A DNA stretch of 24,170 nucleotides from Planctomycetota bacterium (GTDB lineage Bacteria > Planctomycetota > Planctomycetia > Pirellulales > Pirellulaceae). The stretch is from contig JAJDEH010000234.1 in NCBI GenBank assembly GCA_029259935.1, positions 1 through 24,170 on the forward strand, given 5' to 3'. Below the pieces are notes generated by a model. That model had not been told where the DNA came from, ran no database searches, and was given only the letters and a program-made list of their open reading frames with translations. The translations under genes and the position numbers were made by a program. Positions 1-7,070 of the stretch are shown piece after piece. Each line of letters starts with the position of its first letter. Position 1 is the stretch's first letter.

Positions 1-74
1 TTTTTGCGATTTCGCCGTCGCGTTGGGGGTCGGCCGGCTTGGGTGGGTCATTCCACGGCGTCTGAAAGGCGGGC

Positions 75-170
75 CATCGGGATCGGGCCGCCCAAGTGCT
101 GCTAAGTATCGAGCATCACTCGAAATTCCGGGGCGTCACCCCGACTCACTTGGGCGGACCGATCCCAATG
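75..170. repeat. Long inverted repeat with internal hairpins
   Basis: The arms 75-98 and 147-170 are 24 bases each and pair with two mismatches (CATCGGGATCGG... against CATTGGGATCGG...). The 48-base interior holds two smaller potential hairpins: 96-102 with 113-119 (7 bp, one mismatch; it shares three bases with the outer arm) and 129-133 with 139-143 (perfect 5 bp, loop CGTCA). The layout resembles a three-way junction. It could be a mobile miniature element, a structured RNA or a cruciform-forming site. No terminal duplication was recognised. Confidence 0.6.
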
Positions 171-197
171 GCGCGCTAGACTACTGATCTAGCGCGC
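171..197. repeat. Perfect 10-bp hairpin resembling a tRNA anticodon arm
   Basis: GCGCGCTAGA (171-180) and TCTAGCGCGC (188-197) are perfectly complementary around the 7-base loop CTACTGA. It starts at the base after the long inverted repeat ends. Its core matches the anticodon arm of the nearby tRNA-Leu except in the loop centre. No U-run follows on either strand, so it is a poor intrinsic terminator. Confidence 0.6.
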
Positions 198-247
198 GGC
201 GAAAGCGGAATCTACTTCGCGGTTTCCGAATTTTTTTCCGGACAAAG

Positions 248-332
248 TGCGGATGAGAGGATTCGAACCTCCACGTCCTTATCGGACACTAGATCCTGAG
301 TCTAGCGCGTCTGCCAATTCCGCCACATCCGC
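248..332 (-). tRNA. tRNA-Leu (anticodon CAG)
   Basis: Read on the minus strand, the 85-base sequence folds as a class II tRNA. The 7-bp acceptor stem GCGGATG/CATCCGC is perfect and is followed by discriminator A at 248. The anticodon stem CTAGA/TCTAG encloses the loop CTCAGGA, giving anticodon CAG, which reads CTG. A variable arm follows, then the T arm with GGTTCGAATCC. The long variable arm together with anticodon CAG identifies leucine. CCA is not encoded, so it must be added, fittingly by the kind of enzyme encoded at 1008-2315. Confidence 0.97.
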
Positions 333-351
333 GTCGGGGAAAGGAAACCTC

Positions 352-381
352 TTTATAGGCTACGGTCTTCCTTGCGTTCAA
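352..381 (-). promoter_or_regulatory. Sigma70-type promoter for tRNA-Leu
   Basis: On the minus strand TTGAAC (376-381) lies 18 bases upstream of TATAAA (352-357), close to the consensus -35 and -10 boxes. The tRNA 5' end at 332 is about 20 bases downstream of the -10 box, consistent with a short 5' leader removed by RNase P. Seen by eye only; no start site is mapped. Confidence 0.65.
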
Positions 382-434
382 GGGGGAAGCCAGTGATTAT
401 GTCAGGCTGGCGGGTCCACTCCTCCAAACTGGAA

Positions 435-782
435 TCAATATCGCGGTAAACTGGCATCCACCTCGCGCGACCATTGGTCGATGCCGCCGGTCATGTTTTG
501 GGCTCCTGAAAAACCCTGCATTCGCAGCCATTGGGCCACTTGCAGACTTCTGCCTCCGTGATGGCAATGGACAACGATGCGCTTGTCGCGGTAGTCCGCC
601 AACTCGTTCAGTCTGCCGGGCGTCTCGTTCATGGGGATCAGCGTCGTGCCGTCCAGACGGACTATCGCGTACTCGTCGGGTTCGCGGCAGTCCACGAAAA
701 AGAAATCATCGCCCGCATCCGTTAGTGATTTCACATCCAGGGGCGCGATTTCGAGCGGAAGAGCGTTGTTGTCCGTGGTCAT
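435..782 (-). CDS. Single-domain rhodanese-like protein
   Basis: A 115-residue protein consisting of one rhodanese domain. Rhodaneses move sulfane sulfur through a persulfide on a loop cysteine; here Cys73 sits in the six-residue loop CHHGGRS, the short loop of sulfurtransferases such as GlpE-type proteins. The entry motif DCREPDEYAI (residues 31-40) and the C-terminal GGIDQW are typical. No signal peptide or membrane segment is seen, so it is probably cytoplasmic. I chose the ATG at 782 because the longer reading to 815 starts with TTG and has no ribosome binding site; the ATG also lacks a good one. It is divergent from the nucleotidyltransferase gene. Physiological acceptor unknown. Confidence 0.88.
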   Translation of the reverse strand: MTTDNNALPLEIAPLDVKSLTDAGDDFFFVDCREPDEYAIVRLDGTTLIPMNETPGRLNELADYRDKRIVVHCHHGGRSLQVAQWLRMQGFSGAQNMTGGIDQWSREVDASLPRY

Positions 783-1007
783 GATAGGAGGAGCGGTAGG
801 AGGAACATCGAGCAAGGATAGAAGGGCCGAGGCTTACGGGGTAGGATTGTTTTTTCACCAAATTAGGTGCCGCGGCGGACGAACCCCGACCGTGATCGCG
901 TGTCGTTGATGGAAGCGACACAGTCGCATTGGGTACGAGGCCGATTGCATTGGGACCATCAAGTTTACACTAGGGCCGTCGCATCGAACAGCGAGAGGCA
1001 ACCCGTC

Positions 1008-2315
1008 ATGCCAATTGACGACCACGATGCCGCCAGAAAGTTCGCCGTTTCGGTTGTGCGAAAGTTGCGCGACGCCGGCCATGAAGCATTGTGGGCTGGC
1101 GGCTGTGTTCGCGATCAGTTGTTGGGCCGGGTGCCGAAAGACTACGATGTGGCCACGAGTGCCCGTCCGGAGCAAATTCGTGACGTGTTTGGCCGCCGCT
1201 GGACGTTGCCGATCGGAGCCGCCTTCGGTGTGATTACCGTGTTGGGACCCAAACCGGCCGGACAAATCGAAGTGGCCACGTTCCGGGAGGACGCCGCCTA
1301 CAGCGACGGTCGCCATCCGGATAGCGTCTCGTTCAGTACCGCGGAAGCGGACGCCCAACGACGCGACTTTACGATCAATGGCCTGTTCTTTGATCCGATA
1401 GACGAACAGGTGATCGATTATGTCGGCGGCCAAGCCGATCTCCAGAGGAAGCTTATCCGCGCGATTGGCGACCCCTACGAACGAATTGCCGAGGATAAGC
1501 TGCGCATGCTGCGGGCAGTTCGTTTCGGTGCCACGTTCGATTTTCAGATCGATGACGCGACGATGTCGGCCGTGCAGCGGCAAGCGAGCGAAATCCAGGC
1601 GGTCAGCGCCGAACGGATTGGCCAAGAAATTCGCCGCGTTTTCGCTCACGAGAACCGTGTGATCGGAGCGACGTTGTTGCGGCACAGCGGCCTGCTGGCG
1701 CGGATTCTTCCCGAATTCGACACGTTGCTTGAATCGGGTGACGGCGAAGCCGCGCATCGTTGGCAGCGAACGTTGGGCGTGCTTCGCGAGCTTGGCGGCG
1801 ATTGCTTGTTTCCTCTTGCGCTGGCGGCGTTGTTGCGCGAGATTTATCTGGCGAGCGAGGCCAAATCGGCGAAGGGTGGGCCGGCGCTGGTCGAATCGGT
1901 CGCCCATCGCTGGCGGCTTTCGAATCAGGAGACACGCTGCGCGCAGTGGCTACTGGCGCGAGAGGGCACGATTCGAGAAGCTACCCGCACCCGCTGGTCG
2001 ACGGTTCAACGAATCCTCATCGCGGATCACGTCGACGAGTTGTTGGACTTCAGCCAAGCCGTGGCCCGAGTCGTCGACAACCGCGATGCGGATGTCGACT
2101 TCTGCCGCGACAAACGCAATCTGCCTGAAGAACAGCTCAATCCCCAGCCGCTGATCCGTGGGGAAGACTTGATGGAGGCCGGCATCCGGCAAGGTCCCGC
2201 GTTCAAACGCCTGCTAGACGAAACACGCAATGCCCAGCTTGAAGGAGAGTTAGACGAAAAAGCCGCCGCGGTTCGTTTCGCTCAGTCGTTATGGCAGCGG
2301 ATGCAGGACGAATGA
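1008..2315 (+). CDS. CCA tRNA nucleotidyltransferase / poly(A) polymerase family protein
   Basis: A 435-residue class II nucleotidyltransferase. The head domain shows GGCVRD (residues 31-36), catalytic carboxylates D45 and D47 in KDYDVAT, and RRDFTING (118-125), followed by the RNA-binding region with GDPYERIAEDKLRMLRAVRF near residue 165. Family members add CCA to tRNA 3' ends or add poly(A) tails to RNA. The PKDYDVAT form is also common in PcnB-like enzymes, so the choice between the two is open. The ATG at 1008 is preceded by GAGAGG at 993-998; an in-frame GTG at 867 would add 47 residues unlike the family. The nearby tRNA-Leu lacks an encoded CCA, which shows that some CCA-adding enzyme is needed. 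The CopD-like gene begins 94 bases downstream. Confidence 0.92.
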   Translation: MPIDDHDAARKFAVSVVRKLRDAGHEALWAGGCVRDQLLGRVPKDYDVATSARPEQIRDVFGRRWTLPIGAAFGVITVLGPKPAGQIEVATFREDAAYSDGRHPDSVSFSTAEADAQRRDFTINGLFFDPIDEQVIDYVGGQADLQRKLIRAIGDPYERIAEDKLRMLRAVRFGATFDFQIDDATMSAVQRQASEIQAVSAERIGQEIRRVFAHENRVIGATLLRHSGLLARILPEFDTLLESGDGEAAHRWQRTLGVLRELGGDCLFPLALAALLREIYLASEAKSAKGGPALVESVAHRWRLSNQETRCAQWLLAREGTIREATRTRWSTVQRILIADHVDELLDFSQAVARVVDNRDADVDFCRDKRNLPEEQLNPQPLIRGEDLMEAGIRQGPAFKRLLDETRNAQLEGELDEKAAAVRFAQSLWQRMQDE

Positions 2316-2408
2316 AGCAGCGTGGGCCAGGGATGGACAACCATCGCTTTCGATCGTACCATCGATTTCACACTGAATCTTCAAGCCGTCGAACCTACGG
2401 GAACTGCT

Positions 2409-2924
2409 ATGGAACCGATGGAAATTGTTTCGCTCCTTTCACGCTGGTTGCACATTGTCCCCGCGATCGTGCTAGTTGGCGGGCTGATGTTTTTGCGTTT
2501 CGCGCTCGTCCCGGCGGCACAATCCAGTGACGGCGTGGGCGTCGACGACTTGCGCGAAGCGACTCGCGCTAAGTGGTCCAAACTGGTGATGATTTCAATT
2601 GGGTTGTTGCTACTGAGCGGTCTGTACAATACTGCTTACAAGGCGATGAACTTCGACTTGAAGGGCAGTCCGTACAACATCCTGCTCGGCGTCAAACTGT
2701 TGCTGGCGTTCGTGGTGTTCTTCTTGGCGAGCTTGTTGTCGGGCCGCAGCGATAACGCGAAGAGATTTCGTGAAAAGGAATCGATGTGGTTGAATGTCAC
2801 TTTGTTGTTGGCCGTGGTGCTGATCTGCATCGCCGGCTTTATGAAGTCGATTGACGTCCAACCGAAGACCACGGGTGCCGATGGCCCAACCGGTTCTTCG
2901 TCGTCATCTTCCGATGAGGTTTAG
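2409..2924 (+). CDS. CopD-like four-helix membrane protein
   Basis: A 171-residue integral membrane protein with about four hydrophobic helices (near residues 9-33, 57-77, 90-111 and 127-147) and a Ser-rich hydrophilic tail. The first helix carries RWLHIVPAIVLVGGLMFLRF, resembling the His-containing first helix of CopD and related membrane proteins; His15 could bind a metal or haem, but that is inference. The function is not established from sequence. I chose the ATG at 2409 over the in-frame ATG at 2322 because the extra 29 residues look non-conserved and the hydrophobic core begins soon after 2409; a GGGA lies about 7 bases upstream. A short coiled-coil ORF follows after 3 bases, suggesting co-translation. 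Confidence 0.75.
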   Translation: MEPMEIVSLLSRWLHIVPAIVLVGGLMFLRFALVPAAQSSDGVGVDDLREATRAKWSKLVMISIGLLLLSGLYNTAYKAMNFDLKGSPYNILLGVKLLLAFVVFFLASLLSGRSDNAKRFREKESMWLNVTLLLAVVLICIAGFMKSIDVQPKTTGADGPTGSSSSSSDEV

Positions 2925-2927
2925 CCA

Positions 2928-3098
2928 ATGGACAAGAAAGCCAAAAAGCGAATTGAAGTCTTGAACAAGAGGCTGCAGACGCTTCGCCAACAGCTTTCCG
3001 GGGCCCAGAATCAAGACGACGAACCGGGCGAGATCGAACGACTGAAACAGGAAATCGAGTCGATCGAGTCGCAGATCGAAAAGCTGAAGACCGAGTAG
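2928..3098 (+). CDS. Small coiled-coil protein (56 aa)
   Basis: An ATG three bases after the stop of the CopD-like gene opens a 56-residue frame ending at TAG 3096-3098. The product is highly charged (starts MDKKAKKRIEVLNKRLQTL; later IERLKQEIESIESQIEKL) with heptad-spaced Leu/Ile, predicting two helical coiled-coil segments split by an acidic, Pro-containing turn. Tight spacing suggests translational coupling with the membrane protein. No family is recognised with certainty; it may be a small accessory or structural protein. The clean amphipathic pattern and the gene spacing argue that it is a real gene. Confidence 0.7.
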   Translation: MDKKAKKRIEVLNKRLQTLRQQLSGAQNQDDEPGEIERLKQEIESIESQIEKLKTE

Positions 3099-3310
3099 TT
3101 CGCGCGTCGATAGTACGACGGGTGGTAGAGTCTTCGATGGGGAGTTTTGCGCGGCGTTATGCTAAAAGGCTGCTGAAGGCGGCACGGTTGCCGCGATCAA
3201 GCTCCATCGTTTTGGTTGCCCGCTGGCATGGGTCCACCCGACCGCACCGGTATATCATGACGTCGTGGGCAACCTGTCCAACGTGAGCAGTGCATGGAAG
3301 GGAAGCTAGC

Positions 3311-5452
3311 ATGGCGACGGAAACGGCGTCGATTAACGAAGACATCTTTCGACGGCTGGTAGAAATAGTTCCGCACGGCATCCAAGAGTGCGACCGCGCC
3401 GGAACCATCACCTACAGCAATCCGGCTCACGCGCGCATGCTCGGTTATGCGGATGGCGAACTGGTTGGCAAGCCAGTTTGGGAGCTAGTTGCGCCTGAGG
3501 GGCAGCGTGATGAGCTTCGCGAGTACCTGGCCCAGTTGGTGACGGAGCAGCCGCAGCCCGTGCCGTACCAAGCGACGAATCGCACGAAAGATGGCCGGCT
3601 GATCGAGGTCGCGGTCGACTGGATGTACAACCGGGACGCCGGTGGCGCGGTGACTGGATTCATCGCGGTTATTACCGACATCACCGCGCGCGTTCAGGCG
3701 GAACGCCGCACAAAGCAAGAACGCGAGGAGTTGCAAAAGTATGTTGAGGTGACAAGTGCCGAAATTACCAAGGCCAATCGCAAAGTGCGTCAGCAGGTCG
3801 CACAACTCGATCGGGTAACCGCCGACTTGCGAAGCCGCGAATCCAATTTCTGGCAGCTTGCGAATAGTGTTCCCGCCCTTTTCTCGTACATTGACGCGGA
3901 CGGCACCTACCGCTTCGTGAACCGCTGCTATGAAGAGTGGTTCGAGATCTCGGCGGATCAGATTGTGGGGAAGCATTATCGGGAGGTTCTCGGAGAGGCT
4001 CTCGCCGGGAAGATCAGGCACCGCATCGAGGCAGTTCTTTCCGGACAGCGCGTAGAGTTTGAGGACCAGTTGGTCCATCAACATCTTGGGCCACGCTGTA
4101 TGAACGCGCTCTACGTGCCCGACGAAATTGACGGGGAGATACGCGGTTTCTATGCGCTGGTGACCGACGTCACGGAGCGCAAGAATGTTGAGCAAGCGAA
4201 CGTCCGAGCCCGCGAGGAGTCCGAAGCGCTGGTCCTGGCTCGGACGCAAGAGCTAACACAAAGTAACGAGGAACTAAGGAAGGAAATTGAGATCCACAGA
4301 CAGACCGCCGAGGCTTTACAGGAACGGGAAAGCCGGTTGCATTCGGTTCTCGCGTCCACGCTGGATGGCGTTATTACCATCGACCCGACCGGCGTCATTC
4401 TGCTTGTGAATCCCGCGGCATCCCGCTTGTTTGGTTACGCGGAAGGTGAGCTCATCGGACAAAAAGTCAATCAATTGATGCCAGAGCCGTACTCTTCGGA
4501 ACACGACGATTACTTGCGGCGATATCTTGACACGGGTGATGCGAAGGTGATTGGGATCGGGCGCGAGATTACTTGCCTGCGCAGTGACGGTACGGAATTT
4601 CCCGCCGAGTTGTCCGTTAGCATGAGTACGGTCGGCGAGTCACCCATTTTCACGGGGATTGTCCGCGACATCACCGAACGCAGGAAGGCCGAATCAAAAC
4701 TTGCCGAACAGCAACGAGAACTGACCTACATCGCACGGCGCAGCACCATGGGAGAGATGGCGGCGGGACTCGCCCACGAGATCAACCAACCGCTGGGCGC
4801 GATTTCCAACTTTGCCAGCAACTGCTTGCATCTGCTGGCGACGGCGGACGTGGAAGAACTGCGCGTGGACCTAAAAGAGATCGTCCGCATCACCAAACGC
4901 TGTAGCGATATTGTGAATAGAATTCGCAGTTTCGTGAAGAAGAAGCCGTCATCCCGCGCCAGTATCGACGTTGGCCATTCGATCGATGATGTGTTGGCGT
5001 TCATTAGTCGCGAAGCGCGACTGAGCAGTGTCGACGTGGATTATCAACCGCCCCCCGAACCCGTGGAAGCCTACGCCGATCCCATAGAGATCGAGCAGCT
5101 CTTGCTTAACTTGGCCCGCAATGCGATCGACGCCATGACGACGAGTGACCTGATCGAAAAGACTCTGTCGATTAGGATTGAACGCGTGGGAGAAGACAAG
5201 GTCATGATCGAGGTTCGCGATACGGGCGACGGCATCCCGGCTGCCGTGCTAGAGAATGCCTGTGAACCGTTCGTGACGACCAAGAAGGATGGTTTGGGCA
5301 TGGGACTGTCGATTTGCCAGTCCATTGTGCAAGTGCACCAAGGAAGCCTGGAAATTGTCTCCAATCCTGGCGTGGGTACGTCGGTTCGCGTAACCTTGCC
5401 GGTTGGCGATCTCCATGATGATGGCCCATGCTTTGCACCGGATGAAGTCTAG
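3311..5452 (+). CDS. FixL-like PAS-PAS-haem PAS sensor histidine kinase
   Basis: A 713-residue soluble kinase with no membrane helix. Order: PAS1 (about 10-128), coiled coil, PAS2 (about 180-290), coiled coil, PAS3 (about 345-465), HisKA with phospho-acceptor H489 in GLAHEINQP, then HATPase with N box LLLNLARNAIDAM and G boxes DTGDGIP and GLGMGLSICQ. PAS3 is of FixL type: H398 in EHDDYLRRY aligns with the haem-binding His200 of Bradyrhizobium FixL, and the Arg of IGIGR is exactly 20 residues later, as His200/Arg220 are. Arg at +6, Leu at +36 and Val at +38 also align with FixL R206, L236 and I238. A haem O2 sensor is therefore the favoured reading. The ATG at 3311 follows GGAAGGGAAG; an in-frame GTG at 3290 is less likely. 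A FixJ-type regulator follows. Confidence 0.9.
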   Translation: MATETASINEDIFRRLVEIVPHGIQECDRAGTITYSNPAHARMLGYADGELVGKPVWELVAPEGQRDELREYLAQLVTEQPQPVPYQATNRTKDGRLIEVAVDWMYNRDAGGAVTGFIAVITDITARVQAERRTKQEREELQKYVEVTSAEITKANRKVRQQVAQLDRVTADLRSRESNFWQLANSVPALFSYIDADGTYRFVNRCYEEWFEISADQIVGKHYREVLGEALAGKIRHRIEAVLSGQRVEFEDQLVHQHLGPRCMNALYVPDEIDGEIRGFYALVTDVTERKNVEQANVRAREESEALVLARTQELTQSNEELRKEIEIHRQTAEALQERESRLHSVLASTLDGVITIDPTGVILLVNPAASRLFGYAEGELIGQKVNQLMPEPYSSEHDDYLRRYLDTGDAKVIGIGREITCLRSDGTEFPAELSVSMSTVGESPIFTGIVRDITERRKAESKLAEQQRELTYIARRSTMGEMAAGLAHEINQPLGAISNFASNCLHLLATADVEELRVDLKEIVRITKRCSDIVNRIRSFVKKKPSSRASIDVGHSIDDVLAFISREARLSSVDVDYQPPPEPVEAYADPIEIEQLLLNLARNAIDAMTTSDLIEKTLSIRIERVGEDKVMIEVRDTGDGIPAAVLENACEPFVTTKKDGLGMGLSICQSIVQVHQGSLEIVSNPGVGTSVRVTLPVGDLHDDGPCFAPDEV

Positions 5453-5583
5453 CGATTTCGCGGTGCCGCCCGGTTTCGGACTGTCGTGGGTCACCGAAGT
5501 TTCGCTCCACCGCTACGATCGGCCTGCCGTATTCGATTCAGTTTGCGGATATCCGTAAACAGTCTGGTTCGAATTACGAAGTG

Positions 5584-5613
5584 GGGTTTGGTCTGTCGAT
5601 TTGTCAAACCATA
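5584..5613 (+). pseudogene. Possible kinase G2-box remnant
   Basis: In the gap between kinase and regulator, the frame containing 5584-5613 reads GFGLSICQTI, close to the GLGMGLSICQSI box of the upstream kinase; the DNA shares CTGTCGATTTG with it. A shorter GFGLS coding string also occurs at about 5470-5484 in another frame. Neither lies in a frame with recognisable kinase sequence beyond this. It may be the relic of a duplicated or recombined kinase C-terminus, or chance. Confidence 0.25.
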
Positions 5614-5675
5614 CCCAATACCCCCCGCTGGTATTTTCCCCTGCGTCACATGGCTGGCAAGTGATGGGGTTCACG

Positions 5676-6320
5676 ATGTTAGATAACAATTCAACAGTTT
5701 ACGTCGTGGAAGATGACGACGACATGCGTCTTTCCATGATCCGAATGATCACCAGTTGCGGCGTCAGCGTCGAGGCTTTTCATTCCCCGCGCGACTTTCT
5801 GGACTCCTTCAGCCCGGAACACCACGGCTGCCTGATTCTCGATTTGCGTTTGCCCGTCATGAGCGGAATGCAGCTCTTCGAGAAACTTCGCTCCGACGAG
5901 TATCATATACCCGTGATTTTTGTCACCGCGCACGCGGAAGTCGAAGTCAGTGTCGAGGCGATGCGGCGCGGTGCCTGGGACTTCATGGAGAAGCCTTTCA
6001 GTCGCAACCGCCTTGTGGATCGCATCAACGAGGCGATCCAGTTCGACGCGGACCAACGGACTAAGTTGGCCGAAAGAAGAGCCGTCATGAGCCGCATTGA
6101 TTCGCTGACGGACCGCGAGAGCGATATCCTACGGCACATCATGGCCGGCAATTCCACAAAAGAGACCGCTAAGGAGTTGAAGGTGAGCCCCAAGACGGTG
6201 GAAGGCCACCGGGGCAGACTGTATCGCAAGCTGGGTGTTAGCTCGCTTCCTCAACTTTCCCTCCTCATGGCGAAGTTCTATTTCATGCGGGATTCTTCCC
6301 ACGGCGACCACCACTGTTGA
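5676..6320 (+). CDS. FixJ-type response regulator (receiver + LuxR HTH)
   Basis: A 214-residue two-domain regulator. The receiver (about 6-125) has the acidic pocket EDDDD (12-16), phospho-acceptor D56 in LILDLRLPVMSG, the Thr switch in VTAHAEV and the conserved Lys in MEKPF. The C-terminal LuxR/FixJ helix-turn-helix spans about 145-205, with LTDRESDIL and KTVEGHRGRLYRKLGV. Phosphorylation by the kinase just upstream would be expected to promote dimerisation and DNA binding; this pairing is inferred from order and family. I chose the ATG at 5676 because homology begins at STVYVVEDD; the in-frame ATG at 5664 and TTG at 5601 would add unrelated residues. GGGG at 5666-5669 is a possible ribosome binding site. 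No FixK-type box was found nearby. Confidence 0.92.
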   Translation: MLDNNSTVYVVEDDDDMRLSMIRMITSCGVSVEAFHSPRDFLDSFSPEHHGCLILDLRLPVMSGMQLFEKLRSDEYHIPVIFVTAHAEVEVSVEAMRRGAWDFMEKPFSRNRLVDRINEAIQFDADQRTKLAERRAVMSRIDSLTDRESDILRHIMAGNSTKETAKELKVSPKTVEGHRGRLYRKLGVSSLPQLSLLMAKFYFMRDSSHGDHHC

Positions 6321-6680
6321 TGCAATAAGGGCGGATACCGCGCCATCGTTTCGGTTGTCCGAACGCGTCTCCTCACGCCGCATGATCAATAGAGCAATCC
6401 CCCTGAATTGCGAAGGACATTACTCCGTTGACGTGGTCCTATTTGCGCCCGATATCATTACATGGCAAATCGAGGATGGCTTTGAAGGACGGTGCCAGAG
6501 TACGAAACACACAATGGTTTCGCACCCTGGCCGACACGATCAAGTCCTTCGACGGTATGAACGGTAAGAGGCTGGTTCGACTGGAACGGCGGCGGGACTT
6601 CGGCAACCAACAGCGCCGGCTTGCCGAGTTGCACGATGGGCAGTTCAAACAAACGGCAGATTCAAACTGGGGGTACAGCG
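6321..6680. other. 360-base gap with no confident gene
   Basis: The stretch between the regulator and the small hypothetical gene has open frames on both strands, but none shows a family motif. The best is a plus-strand frame from about 6476 to 6787, which has GAGG touching its ATG and overlaps the next gene by about 107 bases. No terminator with a U-run and no FNR/FixK-like palindrome was seen. It may hold the promoter for the downstream genes. Confidence 0.4.
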
Positions 6681-7001
6681 ATGATCCACGGCAACCGGCA
6701 CGGAAATCAGTTCCGCCGTCCACTCGCCAAGTGCAGGGCCGAAATCGGCCGCTTTCCCTTGCGAAGTCAAACGCGTTTGCTGCATGAGTTTGAAGAAGCG
6801 GAAACACGCCTCAGCGTCATCGGTAAGGCGGCCAGCGAGGCCATCGCCGTACTCAGAAAGCACGACAAAAAAACCGCCTCCGGCGCACAGCCGCGAACAC
6901 GGCCGTCGGGCACCGCCGAGGAATTGCTGCGGATGCTCAGGGCTTCGCGCGACAAGCTGCAAGAACAACTTTGCGCCCAGACTGAGTTAGCGCGGACGTA
7001 A
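6681..7001 (+). CDS. Small helical hypothetical protein
   Basis: A 106-residue basic, mostly helical protein. The middle (HEFEEAETRLSVIGKAASEAI) and the C-terminal part (EELLRMLRASRDKLQEQL) look like amphipathic helices joined by a polar, Pro/Ser/Thr-rich linker. No family is recognised. I chose the ATG at 6681 because a purine run, CTGGGGGTACAGCG, precedes it by about 7 bases; an in-frame ATG at 6621 lacks this. It lies between the FixJ-type regulator and the chemoreceptor on the same strand, with 69 bases before the latter, so it may share their transcript. A role in signalling is only a guess from position. Confidence 0.5.
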   Translation: MIHGNRHGNQFRRPLAKCRAEIGRFPLRSQTRLLHEFEEAETRLSVIGKAASEAIAVLRKHDKKTASGAQPRTRPSGTAEELLRMLRASRDKLQEQLCAQTELART

Positions 7002-7070
7002 TCATCAAAGCATGGCCGACGTTCATTTCACATAACGACATTCGTTTTCCAGTAAGCGGAGACAAACCTG

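Larger units (their letters stand above)
1..247. other. Non-coding structured stretch
   Basis: No convincing coding region is seen in either direction; short open frames at the left edge end in stops within 60 to 110 bases and show no recognisable motif. The stretch holds a long imperfect inverted repeat (75-170) and a perfect 10-bp hairpin (171-197), listed separately. A run of seven T lies near 230-237. As tRNA-Leu is read on the minus strand, this region is its 3' flank. No classic intrinsic terminator (stem plus U-run) for the tRNA was found. Confidence 0.5.

Noticed and set aside
855..1907. 350-codon minus-strand frame opposite the nucleotidyltransferase
   Set aside because: Antisense shadow: composition is His/Arg-rich without family motifs, and the plus strand holds a clear enzyme.
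3485..4249. 254-codon minus-strand frame opposite the sensor kinase
   Set aside because: No recognisable domain; the sense strand has two PAS domains there.
5453..6680. FixK/FNR-like box (TTGA-N6-TCAA) near the FixL/FixJ-like genes
   Set aside because: Scanned by eye around both genes; no match with the right spacing was found.
6476..6787. Plus-strand frame of about 103 codons before the small hypothetical gene
   Set aside because: GAGG touches the ATG with no spacer, no motif is recognised, and it overlaps the better supported 6681 gene by about 107 bases in another frame.
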